Shown here piece after piece: positions 26,843-35,261 of a DNA stretch of 64,000 nt (its first letter is position 1; every line of letters starts with the position of its first letter). Both the position numbers and the translations under genes were made by a program. The DNA lies in the NCBI RefSeq assembly GCF_018500185.1, contig NZ_JAHBGI010000001.1, forward strand, positions 248,001 through 312,000. Reading direction: 5' to 3'. The DNA is from Litoribacter ruber (GTDB lineage: Bacteria > Bacteroidota > Bacteroidia > Cytophagales > Cyclobacteriaceae). The notes beneath the pieces were generated by a model. That model did no database searches, was not told where the DNA came from, and worked only from the letters and a program-made list of their open reading frames with translations.

Positions 26843-26888
26843 GGAGTCAGGAGACTCCCAACTCATGGCACCAAGTCTGAAAACTTGG
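26843..26888. repeat. REP-like half unit 3
   Basis: GGAGTC-AGGA-GACTCC (26843-26858) and CCAAGTCT-GA-AAACTTGG (26871-26888) match the last two hairpins of the upstream units, in the same orientation. The first two hairpins are missing. Confidence 0.8.
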
Positions 26889-26976
26889 TACAACAATGTA
26901 TCTTAATTTTATAACTAAAATACTTGTTAATATGAGCTCATTCCTATATTTTTAGGAGTACTAAATCCATATTTTC

Positions 26977-28158
26977 ATGACTAGAATATTTACTCTTGCA
27001 ATCTTTTGCGTCTTATTAGTTTGTCAGAGTTGCAGTCAGTCCGAGACACTGGGACATTCCGAAATATCAGAAGTATCCCTCGAATTGCTCGACTCTTTGG
27101 TGGTGGATGTCTTGGATCCTTTGGAAATGGATGATTATCATGAAGAGAAGGGGCTTTATTTGATGAGGGGGAAGAGTAGGAAGATTTATTTGGTCAACGA
27201 AGAAGGGGAAGTGCTGCAAGAACCTGATATCATCGGAAATGGGCCTGATCAGGTTGGTGGAAGAGCAGTGGGTTGCCAATTTTTAGGTGATGATAGAATT
27301 GTGTGTATGGATGCTTCTTCTAAATTCCATATTTATGATTCCGAGTTTAAAAATAAAATCAACGTGTTGGCCTCACCTATGAAAGGACTCAACACCTTAG
27401 TGATAAACAATTACCGGTTAAACTTTAGGACCGCTGCAGCAAATGAAAAACCTTCAATTTTTGGGGTGGAAATTAATTCATTTTCTTATAGTGATATTAA
27501 TCCCACTGAATTAAAAGAGGATTTTTATAAAAAGGCAAAAGTGGCTTTTCAATATGCGGTAGAAGAAGAGGAGTTGGAGTTCCTGGAGAGCTACCCTGAT
27601 CAATGGATGCCAAAAAGAGAAGGAGTTTATGTGGGAGAAAGTTATCCTTTATCTGATTTCAACCGGTCTACCATGGAGTACGCCTTGCTTCATGGAGTGG
27701 GCGATCAACTGTTTGTTTATGAAGGGTTGGGGAGCAATTCCCTTAAATATGCTATTGACCTTCGTCACCCAGAGAGGGCGCCCTTGCAAGAGTGGATCAC
27801 AGATGGTTTCAATGACCAATTTGGTTCATATCCAAGATTCAATGACTTGAGAATGTTTGGGGATTATCAAATAGTAAAGTTCAATACTCAGGTTCCGGCT
27901 TCCGTCCATAGGGAGTTGAAGGCAGGCAATGAAAATTATGGTGTCAGTCCGGAATGGAGAGAAGCTTTGGAAAAATATTTCAGGCCTTATTACATCCTTG
28001 CCAAAGCAGGTAAACAGGTGGGTATCATCAATAACTTCCCTGTTCCTGGGCATATGGACTATGTCAGCTCGGATGGGGTGGTGTATCTCAATGACAACCG
28101 CAAGCCGTCAGTAGAGCGGGATTATAATGTGTTTTATAAGGTGAAAATAAGAGAGTGA
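26977..28158 (+). CDS. Lipoprotein, beta-propeller-like (paralog A)
   Basis: Lipoprotein of 393 residues, signal MTRIFTLAIFCVLLVCQSC. Strong similarity by eye to the gene at 30749: both begin with a SLELLDSLVVDxLDPL-type strand, share ESYPxxWxxxxExxYVGES near the middle and end in ERDYNVFYK. That fits a family of Bacteroidota propeller lipoproteins (TolB-like/BF3164 class). The fold is inferred from repeating aromatic-rich beta-strands; no catalytic motif was seen. Function unknown. It is followed 83 bases later by another lipoprotein gene, and a degenerate REP hairpin (28170-28185) lies between them. Confidence 0.65.
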   Translation: MTRIFTLAIFCVLLVCQSCSQSETLGHSEISEVSLELLDSLVVDVLDPLEMDDYHEEKGLYLMRGKSRKIYLVNEEGEVLQEPDIIGNGPDQVGGRAVGCQFLGDDRIVCMDASSKFHIYDSEFKNKINVLASPMKGLNTLVINNYRLNFRTAAANEKPSIFGVEINSFSYSDINPTELKEDFYKKAKVAFQYAVEEEELEFLESYPDQWMPKREGVYVGESYPLSDFNRSTMEYALLHGVGDQLFVYEGLGSNSLKYAIDLRHPERAPLQEWITDGFNDQFGSYPRFNDLRMFGDYQIVKFNTQVPASVHRELKAGNENYGVSPEWREALEKYFRPYYILAKAGKQVGIINNFPVPGHMDYVSSDGVVYLNDNRKPSVERDYNVFYKVKIRE

Positions 28159-28169
28159 TTATAATCAGT

Positions 28170-28185
28170 GGAGTCAGGAGATTCC
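28170..28185. repeat. Degenerate REP-like hairpin
   Basis: GGAGTCAGGAGATTCC matches the GGAGTC-AGGA-GACTCC hairpin of the REP units with one substitution and lies between two lipoprotein genes. Confidence 0.6.
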
Positions 28186-28241
28186 AAACTGTTGGTGGAA
28201 GATTACTCCTCCACTATTTTAAATTCTATTAATCAAAAATC

Positions 28242-29312
28242 ATGTTAAGAATTTCATTACTGTTTATTGTTTTAATATTATGTCAATGTACATCTGATAA
28301 ATACTCCGCATATCGAGAAGGAGAAACTTGGGTGAGAATTGAGGGGGACCTTCCAGAAAAGGAGTATTTAACAGGAATCCCATTTGGGATCGAAAAATTT
28401 TATAGTACCAGAAAGCCCTTCTTGGTCGATGGGCATATTATTGTTTCAGACAAAGCCATGTCACCACCCCTTCATGTAATTGATGTGAAGAATAGAAAAT
28501 GGGCTTATGGGCTGGGAGTAGAAGGATATGGTCCAGGCGAGATCTCCTATATTTGGACGTTCGATTACAGCTCCTCCCCCGGAAAATTTTGGGCATATAA
28601 TTTCGACAAGGTTTTTTCTGAATTCACGTTAGAAGACAGTACTGCTAAACTTGCAGGTAAACAAGTAAAACAAAGAAATCCTGAATTTATTATGGCTACA
28701 GATATTACATGGCTGACTGACACCACGTTAATGGCAATTCGTGTGTCGAGCGAAGAAAAATTTGTAGAATATAGTAAAGAGGGAGAGGTTTTAGCTGGCT
28801 ATGGAAGCTGGAAAGGAATGCTCCCGGGAGATCCCCCATCAAATGTAGCATTAGGTGTTTTTGCAATGCAATTCACTTCAAACCAAAGTAAAAGCAAATT
28901 TGGCTTTTACTCCATGGATCGGGATCATTTTGAGGTCCTGGATTACGCAACTAAAGAAATATTGGTGGTAGAGGGGCCTTTTTTTGAGGTTCCAGAATAT
29001 ACGGTAGAATATAGGTCTGCTGATGATCCATATTACTATATGAATGACCCTGAAGCTGTAAGAACCTATCAAGACTCTTTCTTGGGAGAAGATAATATCT
29101 ATATGCTATATAGCGGAGATAAAGTTTCAAAAATCAGATCAACTGGCATGGTGGAAAGTCGAATTGTGTTTGTTTTTGATTATAAAGGAAATATGATAAG
29201 ACAGTTTGAATTGGATACACCAATAAAGTATTTTACCGTAGACGAAGAAAATCAAATTCTGTATGGCTTGTCTTCTGAAGAAGACGAAGATATTGTGGAA
29301 TTTCAATTTTGA
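28242..29312 (+). CDS. BF3164-type lipoprotein (TolB-like propeller)
   Basis: Lipoprotein of 356 residues with signal MLRISLLFIVLILCQC, Cys16. The sequence follows the BF3164/TolB_like pattern: GHIIVSDKAMSPPLHVIDV, then GYGPGEISYIWTFDYS, SKFGFYSMDRDHFEVLDY and a C-terminal FDYKGNMIRQFELD strand. The G-E/GPGE-type turn after the third strand is characteristic of this class. Its partner and ligand are unknown. It lies between the two paralogous lipoproteins at 26977 and 30749. Confidence 0.7.
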   Translation: MLRISLLFIVLILCQCTSDKYSAYREGETWVRIEGDLPEKEYLTGIPFGIEKFYSTRKPFLVDGHIIVSDKAMSPPLHVIDVKNRKWAYGLGVEGYGPGEISYIWTFDYSSSPGKFWAYNFDKVFSEFTLEDSTAKLAGKQVKQRNPEFIMATDITWLTDTTLMAIRVSSEEKFVEYSKEGEVLAGYGSWKGMLPGDPPSNVALGVFAMQFTSNQSKSKFGFYSMDRDHFEVLDYATKEILVVEGPFFEVPEYTVEYRSADDPYYYMNDPEAVRTYQDSFLGEDNIYMLYSGDKVSKIRSTGMVESRIVFVFDYKGNMIRQFELDTPIKYFTVDEENQILYGLSSEEDEDIVEFQF

Positions 29313-29442
29313 TGAAGAGAATTCTTAGTAATGACTGCCGAATCCTCTCAGCTTGAAGGGTGATAAGGAGAAGCACAGCCTCTATTTTCATTGTTCCAAG
29401 GCACAGCATTGGAACAACGGCGGTTCCGGCGGGCCTCCAAAA

Positions 29443-29469
29443 AAAGCCAAGGCTCCTAACCTTGGCTTT
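29443..29469. terminator. Bidirectional terminator after the lipoprotein and peroxidase genes
   Basis: AAAGCCAAGG (29443-29452) and CCTTGGCTTT (29460-29469) form a 10-bp stem with a 7-nt loop, with an A-run on one side and TTTT on the other. It serves the lipoprotein ending at 29312 and the convergent peroxidase ending at 29526. Confidence 0.8.
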
Positions 29470-29525
29470 TAATATTCCCTTCGTGTCCTTCATTCTCTTT
29501 GAGCCCATTGTGCCCAATTGAAATC

Positions 29526-30602
29526 TTACGGCAACTCCGGCACTGTCATTGCCCTTTCAGGCACTTCCCCTGTGAGGGTCTTTAGGAAGGCAACCAGGTC
29601 TTCAATTTCCTCGTTGCTCATGTCCAGGTTGAGCTGGCTTTTGGCCATCACGTGGATGGAGGTCTCCAGATCCCAGATGCTTCCGTCGTGGAAGTATGGG
29701 TAGGTTTTTTCGATGTTTCTCAGGGATGGGACTTTGAATTTATAAAGATCGCCAGGATTGTCAGTAAGGGTGACCATGCCCTTGTCACGTCCGATTTTAT
29801 TGTTTACGGTCCAGAAGTCGTTGATCTCTCCAAACTTTCTGTACTGCATGCCGCCTAGGGCTGCACCATCGTGACAGCTTTGGCAATTGGCATCCAAAAA
29901 TACGGTTAAGCCTCTTTTTTCCTGGTCATTGAGGGCCGTAAAATCTCTATCCATAAAGTCATCAAACCTGGATGGGGTAAGTAGGGTGCTTTCAAAGGCA
30001 GCAATGGCATTGGCCACGTTGTCATAGGTGATCGGATTGCTTTCTTCAGGGAAGGCACTTCTAAACCTCTTCACGTAGTCTTCCACTTCTTTCAGTCTAT
30101 CAATTAGCAGGTCTTCATGCGGAATGGCCATTTCCACAGGATTGAGGATAGGGCCTTTAGCCTGCTCCTCCAAGGTTTTGGCCCTTCCATCCCAAAACTG
30201 GCTGTCGTGTAGCACTGCGTTCAAAACGGTTGGGGAATTTCTGTCACCCATTTTGCCTTTGATGGCACCTGGTGAAGTCGACAGGTTATCTACCCCAAAT
30301 GTGCTCAGGTCGTGGCAGGAGTTACAGCTTTGCTCGCCGTTTACACTTAGTCTGGGGTCGTAATAGAGCATTTTACCCAATTCGTATTTTTCCTCCAGAT
30401 TATCAATGGAAGCGGTCACACTTTCCACGGAAGGAAGTCCCTTAAGCGCTTTGTTGGCGATAGCCCAGAGTTGGATGTCTTCTTTTGCTATTTGGGTGGT
30501 TTTGCGGGGAGTAATTTGGGTCTCATCCACGGAAACCATTCTAAATACCAAAAATGTTAAAAAAGCCGCGGTAAAACCCGCGATAATTATTCCTCTTGTC
30601 AT
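29526..30602 (-). CDS. Diheme cytochrome c peroxidase
   Basis: Periplasmic MauG/CcpA-type protein of 358 residues with an N-terminal hydrophobic signal/anchor (GIIIAGFTAAFLTFLVF). Two c-type heme motifs are present: CNSCH in QSCNSCHDLSTFG and CQSCH in ANCQSCHDGAALGG, the pair expected for diheme peroxidases that reduce hydrogen peroxide with electrons from cytochrome c. The flanking regions GKMLYYDPRLSVNG and FKVPSLRNIEKTYPYFHDG match the family. It sits between lipoprotein genes on the opposite strand. A role in peroxide defence is family knowledge. Confidence 0.93.
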   Translation of the reverse strand: MTRGIIIAGFTAAFLTFLVFRMVSVDETQITPRKTTQIAKEDIQLWAIANKALKGLPSVESVTASIDNLEEKYELGKMLYYDPRLSVNGEQSCNSCHDLSTFGVDNLSTSPGAIKGKMGDRNSPTVLNAVLHDSQFWDGRAKTLEEQAKGPILNPVEMAIPHEDLLIDRLKEVEDYVKRFRSAFPEESNPITYDNVANAIAAFESTLLTPSRFDDFMDRDFTALNDQEKRGLTVFLDANCQSCHDGAALGGMQYRKFGEINDFWTVNNKIGRDKGMVTLTDNPGDLYKFKVPSLRNIEKTYPYFHDGSIWDLETSIHVMAKSQLNLDMSNEEIEDLVAFLKTLTGEVPERAMTVPELP

Positions 30603-30625
30603 TTTACTTTAGTTTTATTCTGATG

Positions 30626-30633
30626 CAAAACTA
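30626..30633 (-). promoter_or_regulatory. Candidate -7 element of the peroxidase gene
   Basis: On the minus strand this reads TAGTTTTG, matching the Bacteroidota TAnnTTTG -7 consensus, 24 bases before the ATG. A clear -33 TTTG was not seen. Confidence 0.35.
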
Positions 30634-30748
30634 ATAAAACTGGTATTTTTAAAGGGTGATATAAATCATAATTTAATTGAAATTCTATAGATAGTTTCTA
30701 TCATTGATTTATTTAATCTATGGGCAACGCGACAAGTAAAACCACGTT

Positions 30749-31939
30749 ATGGGGATTATGTATAGAATATTTGGTTTTGGTTTGATGCTACTAGGTAGCA
30801 GCATATTTTACTCCTGCGGAAAAAGTGAGACCGTTCAGGGTGTGGAAGGATTGAGGCTTGAGCTTGTAGATTCCTTGGTAGTAGACTATTTGGAGCCTTT
30901 GCTGATGGATGATTATCTGCCTAGCAAGGACCTATTTCTTTTGAAAGGCTCTAAAACCCGGCAGCCCTTCCTGGTTTCCCCAACCGGGGAAATGACAAAA
31001 CTCGATGTGCTCAATGATGGTCCCGATGGCATTGGGGCCTCGGGTGCTTGGGGGTATAGGTTTTTGGACGATAAGCAGGTGGTCGCCCAAGGTTTTAATT
31101 TCAGGTTCCACAGACTGGACCTAAATGGCAATAAGATTGCTGAAACACCTACGATTACCTCGGATATCCACCGGATAATCGTTTATAAGCACCGAACTAC
31201 CTTTTCTCCTTTTCTAAAAGATGGCAGGCCTATGGTGATCGGGGAAGAAGTCAATGCCTACAACCCTGCGGACATCAACCATCAAAAGTTGGGGAATGAT
31301 TTTTACGGAAAAGCAAATACTTTATATGCCTATAACCTGGAGTCACAGGAAACCCAGATGCTGGAATCATATCCGGAGAACTGGACGGCCCGTTCTGAGA
31401 ATAAATATGTGGGTGAAAGCTTGCCCTTTGTGAGCTATCATGGTGGTACAAATGAAATCGCGATCTTGCCTTCGGTCGGAAACCAGCTATTTATTTATGA
31501 TTATAGCGATGATTCTCCTCTTCTGAAAAGCACCGTAGAGTTGACGCACAGACATCGACCTGCTTCTGCACCGGAAATATCCGGTGATAGCGATAGAAGA
31601 ACGTCTGATTATCCCAATTTCACGGATTTAAGGCATATGGGTGAATACATTTTGGTCATGTTTTCTACCAAAATCCCATCGGATATCATGCAGCAATTTG
31701 TGGCTAAAGATGATATGTATTTCAGGTCGGATGAATATAAAGAAGCCGCCAGGAAGTATGTAAAACCTTATATTTTGGTGATTAAAGATGGAAAGCAGAT
31801 CGGTAGCATAGATCAGCTGCCACAGCAGGGGATATTTAACTTAGCAACGGAAGATGGTCACCTATTTTTTGATGGAAACACCAATACGGATTTTGAAAGG
31901 GATTACAACGTGTTTTATAAATACAGACTGCTCGATTAA
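30749..31939 (+). CDS. Lipoprotein, beta-propeller-like (paralog B)
   Basis: Lipoprotein of 396 residues ending its signal in SSIFYSC. It is a clear paralog of the protein at 26977: shared LELVDSLVVDYLEPL strand near residue 35, ESYPENWxxxxENKYVGES near 210 and FERDYNVFYK at the C-terminus. The GPDGIGASG turn and repeated aromatic strands suggest a propeller. An alternative start three codons downstream (MYRIFG) is possible. The two paralogs bracket another lipoprotein and the cytochrome peroxidase, so this is probably an old duplication of a lipoprotein cluster. Function unknown. Confidence 0.65.
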   Translation: MGIMYRIFGFGLMLLGSSIFYSCGKSETVQGVEGLRLELVDSLVVDYLEPLLMDDYLPSKDLFLLKGSKTRQPFLVSPTGEMTKLDVLNDGPDGIGASGAWGYRFLDDKQVVAQGFNFRFHRLDLNGNKIAETPTITSDIHRIIVYKHRTTFSPFLKDGRPMVIGEEVNAYNPADINHQKLGNDFYGKANTLYAYNLESQETQMLESYPENWTARSENKYVGESLPFVSYHGGTNEIAILPSVGNQLFIYDYSDDSPLLKSTVELTHRHRPASAPEISGDSDRRTSDYPNFTDLRHMGEYILVMFSTKIPSDIMQQFVAKDDMYFRSDEYKEAARKYVKPYILVIKDGKQIGSIDQLPQQGIFNLATEDGHLFFDGNTNTDFERDYNVFYKYRLLD

Positions 31940-32004
31940 TCCGATGGTGAACTGTTTAGGTGCTCACTTGGTTTTTAGGAGACGACCAACTATTTCTTAA
32001 AAAT

Positions 32005-32229
32005 ATGAAAAAACTATTGGCAATCCTGTCCATCGTTTTGCTGGCAGGATGTGGCAATAAAATAATGACCAGACCGGTAGGAGAGGTCAAGGAAGTTACG
32101 GATAAAACCGTCACCGTCTACTACGAAGTCGTCACCCGAAATTTTGGGGACAGGGTGGGCAACACTTATTATTTTGAAGATGGTCACAGCTATAAAGTTG
32201 GAGACCCCTTCCCAAAAGTGGAGCCATAA
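32005..32229 (+). CDS. Small lipoprotein
   Basis: Short lipoprotein of 74 residues: signal MKKLLAILSIVLLAGC with the lipidation Cys at 16, then a compact beta-rich domain (TVTVYYEVVTRNFGDR, NTYYFEDGHSYKVGD). I start it at the ATG at 32005, which gives the canonical lipobox; a longer in-frame start at 31960 would lack it. Function unknown. It ends against a convergent gene, with a terminator overlapping that gene's stop codon. Confidence 0.7.
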   Translation: MKKLLAILSIVLLAGCGNKIMTRPVGEVKEVTDKTVTVYYEVVTRNFGDRVGNTYYFEDGHSYKVGDPFPKVEP

Positions 32230-32240
32230 GTATAGAAATA

Positions 32241-32268
32241 AAAAAAGGCCGGTTAGGGCCTTTTTTTT
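32241..32268. terminator. Bidirectional terminator
   Basis: AAAAAAGGCC and GGCCTTTTTT arms with a GGTTAG loop and T/A runs on both sides form a strong terminator, usable in both directions. It overlaps the stop codon of the gene at 32267. Confidence 0.88.
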
Positions 32269-32959
32269 ATTCTCTTGTCAGCGACACTGCGCTAGGGAGG
32301 TTGCCCATTATCTGCTGATAAAGTGCAGCATTGCCATCTACATTGTCAGGCTCAATTTCAATTGTTCCATCACCGTTTCCATCTGTGGCATCGTTAAAAT
32401 TGATTCCGGTGAAGAGGGTGTTCATATCCACGTTTAAATATAATTGCTCATCGCTAGTAATTGAATACGGACCGCCATCAGCGTCCACACTAAGTACGGT
32501 CTCAGCAGTAGTGAATATGTGAAGATCTCTGTCATTTACACTTCCTACAATAAAGAGAGAAGTGCCATCACTTCCATCCACTCCGAAAGACTGGTTTCGG
32601 TCTAATCTTACGGCCAACCTGTCAAATTCCCCATGTCTTATCTGAGCAGATCCGATTTGCTCGGTTTGAGGAGCTGTATTTCTCATCAAACGGAAGTGGT
32701 GAGGTCCGTTGCTGATGGTTTTGGCAGCATTTGGCTGGTCGCCCTGCTCCAAAAGCCCAACATCACGAAGACCTACATCCATGGTCACAAAGGTAGCACC
32801 ATTGATGGTACGCTGGTTTGGTCCAGGCGCGTTGACCGCTATAGCACGAGCGCTAACAGTCACGTTGGATACCAATTGATCCTGCTCGTTATTGTTGCAA
32901 GAAAAGAGGGAAACAGCCATGGCTGATAAAAGGGAAAGGGATAAAATTCGCTTTTTCAT
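32267..32959 (-). CDS. DUF4382-like lipoprotein
   Basis: Lipoprotein of 230 residues with signal MKKRILSLSLLSAMAVSLFSC. I chose the ATG at 32959 because it yields this signal; an upstream start would put extra basic residues before it. The mature part contains NVTVSARAIAVNAP, a strand TFVTMDVGLRDVGLL, and an acidic loop DATDGNGDGTIEIEPD that looks like an EF-hand or dockerin-type Ca-binding loop. The overall pattern is like DUF4382 surface lipoproteins, though I am not sure of that assignment. It lies on the minus strand, convergent with the small lipoprotein at 32005. Confidence 0.6.
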   Translation of the reverse strand: MKKRILSLSLLSAMAVSLFSCNNNEQDQLVSNVTVSARAIAVNAPGPNQRTINGATFVTMDVGLRDVGLLEQGDQPNAAKTISNGPHHFRLMRNTAPQTEQIGSAQIRHGEFDRLAVRLDRNQSFGVDGSDGTSLFIVGSVNDRDLHIFTTAETVLSVDADGGPYSITSDEQLYLNVDMNTLFTGINFNDATDGNGDGTIEIEPDNVDGNAALYQQIMGNLPSAVSLTRE

Positions 32960-33049
32960 AAAAGTAATCAGTTTAGTTTTCTTCGCAGCTCGCACCAATT
33001 CCTATGCCAAGTATAATAGGCGGAATCAGTGAAAACCGCTTCTAAAACG

Positions 33050-35053
33050 TTAATAAGCCGCTAGATATTTTAGTTTTTCCTTAAATCTGTTTTCGGGCAA
33101 GAAATTCTTCTCTAGGCTTGGGGCAAAAGGCACCGCGGTGTCCAAACTGCCCTCCCTCATCACAGGTGCATCCAGGGATTCAAAGCAATGCTCGCTGATC
33201 CAAGCCGAAAGCTCGGCGCCTATCCCTCCGGTCAGGCAATCCTCGTGAAGGATGATGGCTTTCCCGGTCTTTTTGACTGTCTCCGCCACTGCGGCTTTGT
33301 CCCAGGGCAAAAGTGTCCTCAGGTCCAGGATATCCGCCTTGATTCCACTCTCCTCCACAGCTTTTTTAGCCCAATGGACTCCCATCCCATAAGTGATGAT
33401 GCTTACCTCATCCCCTTCGGCTACTAGGTTGGCTTTGCCGATTTCGATGGTGTAATAATCTTCTGGGATGCTTTCAGAAATAGAGCGGTAGAGCGCTTTA
33501 TGTTCAAAGAACAGGTATGGGTTTGGATCCTCCAATGCTGCATTGAGCAAGCCTTTGGCATCGTAGGGGTTTGAGGGGTAAACAATTTTCAGACCTGGGG
33601 TATGGAAAAACCAAGCCTCATTGGACTGGCTGTGGAAAGGCCCCGCAGCCACTCCGGCTCCAGTCGGCATTCTTACCACCACATCCGCATTTTGTCCCCA
33701 GCGGTAATGGCTTTTTGCCAAATTGTTGACAATCTGGTTGAATCCGCAGGTGACAAAGTCGGCAAACTGCATTTCCACCATGGCTTTGTAGCCTTTGATG
33801 GAGAGGCCAAGGGCCGTGCCGATGATGGCGCTTTCACAGAGTGGCGTGTTGCGTACCCTGCCATTGCCAAATTTTTCCAAAAACCCATCGGTGATCTTAA
33901 AAACACCGCCGTAAGCGCCGATATCCTGGCCCATTAGGACCAGATTAGGGTACTTTACCATGCTTTGCCTGAGTGCATCGCTGATGGCGTCCACAAATCT
34001 TCTTTCGGTTTGTTTTTGGGTTTTGGGGAAAATAACCTCCTGCTGAAAGGGTTTGTGCATATCGGCCAGCTCCTGCGTAGTATCGGCCTGCACTGCTTCT
34101 TCGCCAAAAGCGATCTCCAATCCTTTATTGATCTCTGCTTTAATTCGTTTATTGATGGATTCCCATTGCTCCTGGTTTAGGATTCCGCTGTCCATCAGGA
34201 ATTTTTCGTAATTGGTTACCGGGTCTTTTTTCACCCAGGTGTCAAATAGATGTTGCGGAACATACTTGGTGCCTGAAGCCTCCTCATGACCACGCATCCT
34301 GAATGTCATGGCTTCTACCAATATTGGCCTAGGATTTTGGCGTATGTCCTCTGCCAGCCTTTTGATGGTGTCATAGACCTCCAGAACGTTGTTGCCGTCT
34401 ATTTTGATGGTCTCTATGCCGTAGCCGGGACCTTTGTCCACAAAATTCTTGAATCTAAACTGCTCCTCACTTGGAGTGGAAAGACCATAGCCATTATGCT
34501 CCACCATGAAGATAACCGGTAATTGCCACACCGACGCTACATTTAGCCCTTCGTGGAAATCTCCCTCAGAGCTCGCCCCGTCCCCGGTAAAAACCAAGGT
34601 AACCTGCTGCTCACCGGATAGCTTGTTGGCCAAAGCAATCCCGTCGGCAATGGCGAGCTGGGGACCGAGGTGGGAGATCATGCCCACGATATGGTGTTCG
34701 TTGGTGCCAAAATGGAAGGAACGGTCTCGGCCTTTGGTATAGCCTGATTTTTTACCCTGGAATTGGGCAAATAGTTTTTCCAACGGCAAATTGCGCCCCG
34801 TGAAAATCCCCAGATTTCTATGCATGGGGAGAATGTACTCCTCCTCTTTTAAGGCATTGACAGCGCCTATGGAGATGGCCTCTTGGCCCCATCCGGAAAA
34901 CCATTTGGAGATTTTGCCCTGGCGCAAAAGAATCAGCATTTTCTCTTCGATCCTTCTCGGCATGAGCAGGGACTCGTATAGCTGTATGAGGGTTTCATTG
35001 GAGTAGTCTTTTCGGTCAAAATTAATCGCTGGCGATAATGTTTCCTGATCCAT
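33050..35053 (-). CDS. Fused branched-chain 2-oxoacid dehydrogenase E1 (alpha+beta)
   Basis: Cytoplasmic E1 component of 667 residues in which the alpha and beta chains are fused, as is common in Bacteroidota. The N-terminal half is the alpha part with the TPP motif GDGASSEGDFHEGLN...VEHNGYGLS. The C-terminal half, from about residue 345, is the transketolase-like beta part (QSMVKYPNLVLMGQDIG, then EMQFADFVTCGFNQI and VRMPTGAGVAAG, SQSNEAWFFHTPGLKIVYP). It decarboxylates 2-oxoacids from branched-chain amino acids and passes the acyl group to E2, feeding branched-chain fatty acid synthesis and catabolism. E2/E3 genes are not adjacent. It appears monocistronic with its own promoter at 35083-35112. 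Confidence 0.93.
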   Translation of the reverse strand: MDQETLSPAINFDRKDYSNETLIQLYESLLMPRRIEEKMLILLRQGKISKWFSGWGQEAISIGAVNALKEEEYILPMHRNLGIFTGRNLPLEKLFAQFQGKKSGYTKGRDRSFHFGTNEHHIVGMISHLGPQLAIADGIALANKLSGEQQVTLVFTGDGASSEGDFHEGLNVASVWQLPVIFMVEHNGYGLSTPSEEQFRFKNFVDKGPGYGIETIKIDGNNVLEVYDTIKRLAEDIRQNPRPILVEAMTFRMRGHEEASGTKYVPQHLFDTWVKKDPVTNYEKFLMDSGILNQEQWESINKRIKAEINKGLEIAFGEEAVQADTTQELADMHKPFQQEVIFPKTQKQTERRFVDAISDALRQSMVKYPNLVLMGQDIGAYGGVFKITDGFLEKFGNGRVRNTPLCESAIIGTALGLSIKGYKAMVEMQFADFVTCGFNQIVNNLAKSHYRWGQNADVVVRMPTGAGVAAGPFHSQSNEAWFFHTPGLKIVYPSNPYDAKGLLNAALEDPNPYLFFEHKALYRSISESIPEDYYTIEIGKANLVAEGDEVSIITYGMGVHWAKKAVEESGIKADILDLRTLLPWDKAAVAETVKKTGKAIILHEDCLTGGIGAELSAWISEHCFESLDAPVMREGSLDTAVPFAPSLEKNFLPENRFKEKLKYLAAY

Positions 35054-35082
35054 GGGTAGTGTTAGCTTGTTAATGACGCTGC

Positions 35083-35112
35083 CAAATTAAGCCTTAATTG
35101 CCTGAAAGCAAA
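35083..35112 (-). promoter_or_regulatory. Bacteroidota-type promoter of the E1 dehydrogenase gene
   Basis: On the minus strand TTTG (35112-35109), then 19 bases, then TAATTTG (35089-35083), close to the TTTG-N19-21-TAnnTTTG consensus, 30 bases before the ATG. Confidence 0.5.
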
Positions 35113-35238
35113 CAGTTGATATTTGGGTGTGATAGGCTTGGATTTTGGGTATGGGTTGAAAATTCTGTATTTTGATTTTTAACCGAAAAAAGAACCGACA
35201 GCAGGGTGGTTTAATAAAAAATACCGAATTTTAGAACT

Positions 35239-35247
35239 TATATTTTG
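35239..35247 (+). promoter_or_regulatory. Candidate -7 element of the AraC-type gene
   Basis: TATATTTTG matches TA-N3-TTTG, 14 bases before the first possible ATG. A convincing -33 partner was not seen. Confidence 0.35.
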
Positions 35248-35261
35248 CAGGGCATTGTTGA

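Noticed and set aside
29233-29517. Open frame on the minus strand after the BF3164-type lipoprotein gene
   Set aside because: It crosses a strong bidirectional terminator and the 3' end of the lipoprotein gene, and shows no domain.
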